Origin: CAVVUC01 sp963751395
GTDB lineage: Bacteria; Verrucomicrobiota; Verrucomicrobiia; Chthoniobacterales; Chthoniobacteraceae
Length of the DNA: 64,000 nucleotides
Reading direction: 5' to 3'
NCBI GenBank assembly: GCA_963751395.1
Contig: CAVVUC010000002.1
Location: forward strand, 558,001 to 622,000
Each line of letters begins with the position of its first letter. The stretch's first letter is position 1. A program made the position numbers and the translations under genes. Below, one piece after another: positions 59,076 through 64,000 of the stretch. The notes beneath the pieces were generated by a model that was not told the DNA's origin, did no database searches, and saw only the letters and a list, made by a program, of their open reading frames with translations.

Positions 59076-59378
59076 TTAGTCGCGGTCCTTTATTTCCCTG
59101 CCCAGAATCTCCTCCCGCAGCTTGCGCCGCTCGCGCGAGGCGGCGACTCGCAACACGAGCATGTCGTAGAGCGCGAGCAGCAGCGCACAGAAAGTCAGCC
59201 ATGCACAGACCGCCCAGTATCCCAGCAGCAACACCGGCTTCTCCAAGAGCATCGTGTTCAAGAAAGTGGAGCCAACAAACAGCATCACCAGCGCAACCAG
59301 AAGCATGATGAACATGGTCATCCTCCGCGTGTTTTGATCACGGATCAGGCCTTTGGTGATTTGGATGACCAGCTTCAC
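59076..59378 (-). CDS. Small two-helix membrane protein
   Basis: A 100-residue protein with two transmembrane helices at about 21-42 and 49-74, a basic N-terminus (KLVIQITKGLIRDQNTRRM) and a charged C-terminal helix (ASRERRKLREEILGREIKDR). The start is GTG 59378. It ends 7 bp before the dNTPase gene on the same strand. Not recognised; several Verrucomicrobiota-like genomes carry small proteins of this layout next to dgt, as far as I recall. Confidence 0.65.
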   Translation of the reverse strand: MKLVIQITKGLIRDQNTRRMTMFIMLLVALVMLFVGSTFLNTMLLEKPVLLLGYWAVCAWLTFCALLLALYDMLVLRVAASRERRKLREEILGREIKDRD

Positions 59379-59507
59379 GGATCGCGCTTGTTCAACGACA
59401 GGGTAACGTCGCCCGGGTTGGATGGAAATCGAATTTCTCCGCGACGGGCTTTCCTGAGCCGCGAAGGCGGGACGCCCGAAAGCCGCGCTGCTGCGGAAAC
59501 CGCACGC

Positions 59508-60029
59508 CTATTTTGCCGCTTCGGGAGCGAGCGCCTTCTTGCAGGCTTCAGTGGAAAAGAATTCGCCGACAACCGTATCGCCGCTCATCACCTGAACGCC
59601 GTAGCCGCTGAACTTGTTCCCATTGGCATGAACGCGCTTTCCCTTCTCCTTGTAAGCGGGTGTGAACTCGGCGGTCGCTTCCTCGGATTCAATCGTCTTC
59701 GTTGCTCCCGCTGCGAGGTCTGCCGTGGCCGTTCCCTTTTTGTGCATGTCCACCGCCGAGTCGCCTGCCGAGTGTGTGAAAAAGTAGTAGTTGACCGTCA
59801 AGCCGTTCGCGTCGTTGCCCGAGCCGTTGCGCAGAGTGATCTCGAGCTTGCACTTATCGACCTCGACCTTTGATCCCTTCTTCTTCGGATCGGGCTTCTC
59901 GGTCTTCGGCGACGTGTCGATTTTTTTCACAGCGACGCTGATCGAAGTTCCCGCCCGGGCTAAAGCAGGGGAGAGCATTGCGAGACCGAGAACCAGTAAC
60001 AGGCGGAGGGAACATGTGCGAAGTTTCAT
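59508..60029 (-). CDS. Secreted protein of unknown function
   Basis: A 173-residue protein with a signal peptide (LRTCSLRLLLVLGLAMLSPA, cleavage near ARAG). The mature part is a single beta-rich domain: KLEITLRNGSGNDANGLTVN, YYFFTHSAGDS and GYGVQVMSGDTVVGEFFSTE. It resembles periplasmic immunoglobulin-like folds. ATG 60029 is chosen because it gives the signal peptide; the open frame upstream does not. Function unknown. Confidence 0.75.
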   Translation of the reverse strand: MKLRTCSLRLLLVLGLAMLSPALARAGTSISVAVKKIDTSPKTEKPDPKKKGSKVEVDKCKLEITLRNGSGNDANGLTVNYYFFTHSAGDSAVDMHKKGTATADLAAGATKTIESEEATAEFTPAYKEKGKRVHANGNKFSGYGVQVMSGDTVVGEFFSTEACKKALAPEAAK

Positions 60030-60223
60030 AACGCTGAATCTGAGCAGAATCGAACTGCTTCGCCAAACAGAATACGCGGGATTTTTTCCGCACCCGGCAT
60101 TTTCAAAAACCGCGTGATGTGCGGATTTGACGCGGAAGTCCGGGATGAAGCGCACCTCACTGCCTCCGCAATGAAACTTGCCTTGACTCCGCGATGGAAG
60201 CGGTTTGGATACCGCACGCGATC

Positions 60224-60655
60224 ATGGATACGCCTCCTGCCGTCAACCGCCGCCCCCGCCGTCATCGAAAAGCAAACCGCAATGCAAAATATGTGGCTTA
60301 CGTTCTGGCTGCGATCGGCATTACGGCCATCATTTGCTATGCAAACTACGAAAGAGTCCTGAAAGAGCGCGCCAAGGTGGTTCGCCGATCTCTCCTTGAA
60401 TCGCAGTTTTTTCAGGACCCAAGATTTCGCGGATTGCAGGTCAAGATAGACACCGACACCGGCCTGAGCGTGGTTTCCGGAGTCGTGGCGACGAAATCGG
60501 ACATGGACGCGCTCCGATATTTCCTGAAATGGAATCGCGCGCCAGCAGGCACCAGATGGCGTTTGTCCGTCGAGGTTCTCAACGCCGGACAACCCCGCCC
60601 CACTCCGGCTGCCTCAGCGACACCGGGTGTCGATCTCGGGAAAAGCCCGCCCTGA
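60224..60655 (+). CDS. Membrane-anchored protein of unknown function
   Basis: Up to 143 residues from ATG 60224; ATG 60194 would add 10. A basic N-terminus (RRPRRHRKANRN) precedes one transmembrane helix (VAYVLAAIGITAIICYANY), followed by a compact domain (FFQDPRFRGLQVKIDTDTGL ... VVSGVVATKSDMDALRYFLK) that could be BON-like, and a Pro-rich tail. It lies divergent from the secreted-protein gene. TTGACT at 60184-60189 and TGGATA at 60207-60212 may form its promoter. Confidence 0.6.
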   Translation: MDTPPAVNRRPRRHRKANRNAKYVAYVLAAIGITAIICYANYERVLKERAKVVRRSLLESQFFQDPRFRGLQVKIDTDTGLSVVSGVVATKSDMDALRYFLKWNRAPAGTRWRLSVEVLNAGQPRPTPAASATPGVDLGKSPP

Positions 60656-60692
60656 TCGTCCTGCCGCAATCGCTTCGACCTGGCGCGACTGC

Positions 60693-60797
60693 AAAAAAAG
60701 CCGCCAGAGAACTACGACAGAGAAAGTCAAACTGCCGTTGCTGCCTTCCGGCCCTGGCGGGGTTCGTCTGCCTTCAATTCATAGTCCCTGACGGAGC
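60693..60797 (-). ncRNA. ffs: Signal recognition particle RNA (4.5S type)
   Basis: On the minus strand the RNA contains the SRP domain IV core CCAGGGCCGGAAGGCAGCA, with the GGAA tetraloop and the conserved asymmetric loop (bases about 60739-60758). Sequences on both sides pair extensively with G-U wobble (ACTATGA near the 5' end with TCGTAGT near the 3' end), giving the single long hairpin of the short bacterial SRP RNA. It ends in GGCGGC followed by TTTTTTT (60699-60693). A TTGTCA...GATATT promoter (60829-60802, minus strand) precedes it. The ends are approximate. Confidence 0.88.
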
Positions 60798-60825
60798 GGC
60801 CAATATCTTCAAAAATGATCAAGTG

Positions 60826-60838
60826 ACAAATAATTTGT
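60826..60838. promoter_or_regulatory. 13-bp palindrome over the ffs -35 region
   Basis: ACAAATAATTTGT is a perfect palindrome around a central A. It overlaps the -35 hexamer of the ffs promoter (TTGTCA on the minus strand, 60829-60824) and lies 10 bp before a possible plus-strand -35. It could be an operator shared by the two divergent transcripts, or chance AT-rich sequence. Confidence 0.4.
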
Positions 60839-60847
60839 GCAAACCAC

Positions 60848-60876
60848 TTGCAATCTGGCGACCTCACCGCATAAAA
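60848..60876 (+). promoter_or_regulatory. Predicted sigma-70-type promoter of the coiled-coil gene
   Basis: TTGCAA at 60848-60853, then 16-17 bases, then CATAAAA at 60870-60876. The transcript would begin near 60882, about 70 bp before ATG 60955, and is divergent from the SRP RNA promoter. Confidence 0.45.
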
Positions 60877-60954
60877 CAGACGCCGTAACAAAAAAGGATG
60901 TGCCCAAAGACGGGCGCCCTCCCCAGACCAGAATCAACATCATCAGTTCCAAAT

Positions 60955-61725
60955 ATGCCTAAAATTCTCCTCGGCGTTTCAATCGCATTGATCTTAGCGG
61001 CTGCAGTTCTCGGTTTCATAACGAAAGGTCATATCGAGACCGTCAAACAAGAGCTGAAGCAGACCAATGAAACCCTCACCTCAACCAAAGGCACCCTCGT
61101 CAAGACGCAGAAGGATCTGGCGGCAAACCAGGAAGAACTGAAGCAGACCAACGAGAAGCTCACCGCCACCACCGGCGAACTTGCCACCACGAAGGCAGAT
61201 CTCCAGAAAGCCAAGGATCAGGCGACCGATCTTCAGACCAAACTGGTTGCTGCGGAGGACACGATCAAGAAATTGCAGAGCCCATCCACCCAGCCGGGTG
61301 AAGGCGAGCAAGTCTCCCCCGTCATCGTCGAACTTCAAACCAAGAACAAAGAACTCGAAACCAAGCTCGCCGAGAAAGAACAACTCGTTGCCTCGCTCAC
61401 CCAGAAAGAACAGGAAGCGGAAAACCGGGCCAAAGTTCTTGCGGAGAAGGAAGAAAAGCGCCAGCGGCAGTTCATGGCGAAAGGCATGGAAGGTCAGATC
61501 CTCGCTGTGAACCAGGCTTGGAATTTTGTGGTGCTCAACATTGGCGACCGCCAGGGCGTCGTAAATGGCGCGCAGATGATCATCAAACGCGGCGGCCAGA
61601 TGGTTGGCAAAATCAAGATCACCAATGTGGAGCCGACCACTGCCATTGCCGATGTCGTCGCGGGCAGCATGCCGCGCGGTGCCCATGTCCAGCCGGGCGA
61701 CACCGTGGTTTACACCGGAAGTTAA
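60955..61725 (+). CDS. Membrane-anchored coiled-coil protein
   Basis: A 256-residue protein: one transmembrane helix at about 4-24 (LLGVSIALILAAAVLGFITK), a long coiled coil at about 28-175 built of imperfect repeats (ELKQTNETLTSTKG and ELKQTNEKLTATTG), then a beta-rich C-terminal domain (QILAVNQAWNFVVLNIGDRQ ... GVVNGAQMIIKRGGQMVGKI), similar in style to FlgT-C or MreC-type barrels. It likely spans the periplasm. ATG 60955 directly precedes the helix. A small lipoprotein gene follows 26 bp later. Function unknown. Confidence 0.75.
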   Translation: MPKILLGVSIALILAAAVLGFITKGHIETVKQELKQTNETLTSTKGTLVKTQKDLAANQEELKQTNEKLTATTGELATTKADLQKAKDQATDLQTKLVAAEDTIKKLQSPSTQPGEGEQVSPVIVELQTKNKELETKLAEKEQLVASLTQKEQEAENRAKVLAEKEEKRQRQFMAKGMEGQILAVNQAWNFVVLNIGDRQGVVNGAQMIIKRGGQMVGKIKITNVEPTTAIADVVAGSMPRGAHVQPGDTVVYTGS

Positions 61726-61751
61726 TCCACGTTCTGAAACACCCTGAGCGT

Positions 61752-61922
61752 ATGAAGCTCACGATCCGCTTCATGATGTTCGCCGGTATCTGTTTTCTCG
61801 TGACTTCTTGTGCCGGTGACAAGCCGGCCTCTCAGCACGACCAGGTGAGTTCGATCCCGTGGAATCGTCCCGAGAGGTGGGAAGGGCAGGGGGCTCTTGG
61901 CGGGTTTCAGCAAAACCGTTAG
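61752..61922 (+). CDS. Small lipoprotein
   Basis: A 56-residue protein: KLTIRFMMFAGICFLVTSCA is a signal peptide with lipobox VTSC, after which only about 37 residues remain (DKPASQHDQVSSIPWNRPER, WEGQGALGGF). It is probably cotranscribed with the coiled-coil membrane protein, 26 bp upstream, and may be its outer-membrane-linked partner (inference). Confidence 0.72.
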   Translation: MKLTIRFMMFAGICFLVTSCAGDKPASQHDQVSSIPWNRPERWEGQGALGGFQQNR

Positions 61923-61974
61923 ACTCCGCACGAAGTTCGTCGCGACATAGTGTCTAGGCGCAGCGGGATCGATT

Positions 61975-62934
61975 GTGAACCCAAGGATTCTCGTCATTCG
62001 CGGTGGAGCGATCGGCGATTTCATTCTCACGCTTCCCTCCATCAAACTCCTGCGCGAAAACTTCCCGGACGCGCACATCGAGATCCTCGGTTACAAGCAC
62101 ATCATCGCGCTTGCCGACGGCCGCTACTACGCTCGCGCCACCCGCTCGATTGAATACGCCGCGCTCTCGAGATTCTTCGTGCCGAACTCGGAACTGGCTT
62201 CCGATCTCGTCGAGTACTTTGCCGGTTTCCAGCAGGTTATCAGCTACCTCTACGATCCGGACAAGTTCTTCGAGACAAACCTGCGCCGCTGCGGCGTGAA
62301 GTATTTCCTGCACGGCTCGCCCAAGTTTGACGACTCGATGCACGCCGCGCACCAGCTCGCCCGTCCGTTGCAGAGCCTCGCGCTGTATCTCGAGGAAACG
62401 GCGGCGACGTTGTATCCGACCGAGGAGGATCGCGAATTCGCCGCGCAGTTCCTGCAAGGAGTCCGCCGTCCGATCATCGCGCTCCATCCGGGCAGCGGCA
62501 GTCCTCGAAAAAACTGGCCGTTGCAGCATTGGCTTGCGCTTGGCGATTCGTTGTTCGCTCTCGCATCGCGCCCGACGCTCTTGATTATCGGCGGTGAAGC
62601 GGATCGCGAAAATCTTGCCGCTCTGCAAAAAGCCTGGCGCGACCTGCCGATCCACGTTGCAATGGATCTGCCGCTTTATCACCTTGCAGCCGTCATCGAG
62701 CGATGCGCGGTTTTCATCGGGCACGACAGCGGCATCTCGCATCTGGCTGCGGCTGTCGGAAGTCCATGTGTGCTGCTCTTTGGATCGACCGACCCGGAAG
62801 TCTGGGCGCCTGCGAATCCAAACGTGAAAATCGTCAGGGCTCCGGAAGGAGAACTCGAAAAACTTTCAGCAGAGACGGTGATGCGGAGCGTGTGCGCAAC
62901 ATTCTTCCCGCAGGGCTTTACTGGGGAGGATTGA
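61975..62934 (+). CDS. Family-9 glycosyltransferase (heptosyltransferase-like)
   Basis: A 319-residue GT-B enzyme. RILVIRGGAIGDFILTLPSI is the typical GT9 start, and IALHPGSGSPRKNWPLQHW and FIGHDSGISHLAAAVGSPCV with LFGSTDPEVWAP form the nucleotide-sugar site. Such enzymes add heptose or related sugars to the LPS core. The start is GTG 61975. It agrees with lpxA in indicating an LPS-bearing envelope. Confidence 0.92.
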   Translation: MNPRILVIRGGAIGDFILTLPSIKLLRENFPDAHIEILGYKHIIALADGRYYARATRSIEYAALSRFFVPNSELASDLVEYFAGFQQVISYLYDPDKFFETNLRRCGVKYFLHGSPKFDDSMHAAHQLARPLQSLALYLEETAATLYPTEEDREFAAQFLQGVRRPIIALHPGSGSPRKNWPLQHWLALGDSLFALASRPTLLIIGGEADRENLAALQKAWRDLPIHVAMDLPLYHLAAVIERCAVFIGHDSGISHLAAAVGSPCVLLFGSTDPEVWAPANPNVKIVRAPEGELEKLSAETVMRSVCATFFPQGFTGED

Positions 62935-63000
62935 TCGAACAGGTTGACGCGATGCAGACTCCAATCACTGTGTAGGTGAAGATTTTCCGACAGAAAGACC

Positions 63001-63243
63001 ATGCGACAATTTGAAAACCTGCGAGCCTCCTCGCTCTACTGCAACAAATGCCAGGCAGCGATGCCGGTGCGTGAACGCCTCCTGCTCGTGCTGCCCGACA
63101 AGGAAATTTACGACTACCTCTGCACCGGCTGCGCAAGCTCGGTGGGACAGCGCGAGGTGACCATGGGCGAGAAACTCATGAGCCAGGCAATCCGAAAACG
63201 GCGGACGAAGCCGGCAAGCTCATCGCAATTGCTTCTGCCCTGA
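63001..63243 (+). CDS. Small zinc-ribbon protein
   Basis: An 80-residue protein with two CxxC pairs (YCNKCQAAMPVRERLL and YLCTGCASSVG) spaced by about 27 residues, as in treble-clef or ribbon zinc fingers. No enzyme motif. It sits 9 bp before fmt; its function is unknown but the spacing suggests cotranscription with fmt. Confidence 0.78.
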   Translation: MRQFENLRASSLYCNKCQAAMPVRERLLLVLPDKEIYDYLCTGCASSVGQREVTMGEKLMSQAIRKRRTKPASSSQLLLP

Positions 63244-63252
63244 TTGGCGGCC

Positions 63253-64000
63253 ATGCGCATTCTCTTCATCGGCACCGGCGGCATTGGCGTGCCCGCTCTG
63301 CGAATGCTTGTTCACCCGGCGGATTATTCCGTGGCCGGCGTCGTGACGCAGCCCGACAAACCGGCCGGCCGCAAACAGGAACTGCTTGCGTCGCCAATCA
63401 AACAACTCGCGCTCGAACATCAGATCCCGGTTTTCCAGCCTCCGAAAATCCGCGAACGCAGCGCCATCGAACAAGTGCAGAGCCTCCAGCCCGATGTGAT
63501 CGTCGTCATGGCCTACGGCCAGATTCTGCCGCGCGACGTTCTGCTCGCGCCACGCGTTGCGATTCTCAATTTGCACGCCTCGCTTCTGCCGCGGCATCGT
63601 GGGGCCGCGCCGATTCAAGCGGCGATCGAAGCTGGCGACACGGAGAGCGGCATCACCGTGATGTATGTCGATGAGGGCCTCGACACGGGCGACATTCTTT
63701 TGAAAAAGGCGATTCCGATCCGGCGGCGCGAGACCGGCGGCACCCTGCACGACCGGCTTGCGGAGCTTGCGCCCGGGGCGCTCTCCGAGGCGCTCAAGCT
63801 CCTGGAGCAGGGCCGCGCACCGCGTGTCCCACAGGAAAACTCGCTCGCGACCTATGCGGCCAAACTCACGCGCGAAAACGGGGAGATCGACTGGGCCGCC
63901 GGACGCATCGCGATAGACCGCAAGGTCCGCGCCATGAATCCGTGGCCTGCTGCCTTTACGACGCTGCCCGCGGCGGCCGGCCAGTTGCTTAAGCTGAAAA
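63253..64000 (+). CDS. fmt: Methionyl-tRNA formyltransferase (3' end cut by window)
   Basis: Formylates initiator Met-tRNA from 10-formyl-THF. The frame is open from ATG 63253 to the window end (249 codons of about 310). Signatures are RILFIGTGGIGVPALRML, VTQPDKPAGR, VMAYGQILP, LHASLLPRHRGAAPI (containing the folate-site Asn-Leu-His and SLLPxxRG) and DEGLDTGDIL with the catalytic Asp. The C-terminal tRNA-binding domain begins at about residue 205 (AKLTRENGEIDW). The gene is intact as far as seen. Confidence 0.96.
   Translation, partial: MRILFIGTGGIGVPALRMLVHPADYSVAGVVTQPDKPAGRKQELLASPIKQLALEHQIPVFQPPKIRERSAIEQVQSLQPDVIVVMAYGQILPRDVLLAPRVAILNLHASLLPRHRGAAPIQAAIEAGDTESGITVMYVDEGLDTGDILLKKAIPIRRRETGGTLHDRLAELAPGALSEALKLLEQGRAPRVPQENSLATYAAKLTRENGEIDWAAGRIAIDRKVRAMNPWPAAFTTLPAAAGQLLKLK

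Noticed and set aside
60529..60888. 119-codon plus-strand open frame
   Set aside because: It lies over the SRP RNA gene and its promoter, and the translation is not protein-like.
1..64000. tRNA and rRNA genes
   Set aside because: Intergenic gaps were read for T-loop (GGTTCGA-type) and rRNA-like sequences; none was convincing. Without a covariance search this is not exhaustive.

Overview
The window looks like ordinary chromosome from a GC-rich, Gram-negative, LPS-bearing bacterium, most likely a member of the Verrucomicrobiota. This placement is inferred from gene content and repeat style, not from a marker search. The supports are lpxA, an FadL-type outer-membrane protein, lipoprotein signals, a class-III-signal pilin, a bacterial deoxyhypusine-synthase-like protein and many period-7 intergenic repeats. 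Genes are dense, usually overlap by 1-4 nt (ATGA, GTGA, TTGA), and often lack a clear Shine-Dalgarno.

Layout. 1-2107: lipB (cut by the window edge), then nrdR (with an NrdR-box-like palindrome upstream), an ATP-cone-like protein and a HIT protein. 2229-10334: a ketosynthase homologue whose active-site Cys is replaced by Ser, two large sensor kinases, an FadL-like porin and a REC-kinase, all co-oriented. 10346-15218: hisD, an unknown protein and a deoxyhypusine-synthase-like protein (minus strand), then a secreted sialate O-acetylesterase. 15330-19564: accessory region with a DUF262/DUF1524 (GmrSD-like) protein, an unknown gene pair, a VapBC-type module and a broken gene. 19574-21340: DUF350 / small lipoprotein / glutathionylspermidine-synthase-like module. 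21519-24757: a pilin with a convincing sigma-54 promoter, polyprenyl diphosphate synthase, radC and lpxA.

24825-37566 is a surface-polysaccharide cluster: WcaF-like acetyltransferase, Sfp-type phosphopantetheinyl transferase, Wzm/Wzt ABC exporter, PIG-L deacetylase, five glycosyltransferases and a Wzy-like membrane protein. It contains a broken glycosyltransferase and ends in a broken SGNH hydrolase. 37569-44116: a P1B-4 metal ATPase, then a PAS histidine kinase and its probable sigma-54 response regulator, separated by a small AT-richer nuclease island (BglII-like fragment, small acidic protein, PLD-type nuclease). The kinase gene carries four copies of a 7-bp repeat in its coding sequence.

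44106-48045: membrane protein, xseB, dxs. 48136-51536: an acquired-looking restriction-modification operon (ParB-like, endonuclease-like, C5 cytosine methyltransferase) joined to a truncated TIR gene. 52127-64000: ABC ATPase without a visible permease, a multi-hairpin repeat, ruvB, an MnmC-like methyltransferase, corA, a LON-domain protein, a dNTPase, several small envelope proteins, the SRP RNA gene (minus strand), a coiled-coil membrane protein, a GT9 glycosyltransferase, a zinc-ribbon protein and fmt (cut by the window edge). I saw no tRNA, rRNA, CRISPR array or intact transposase.
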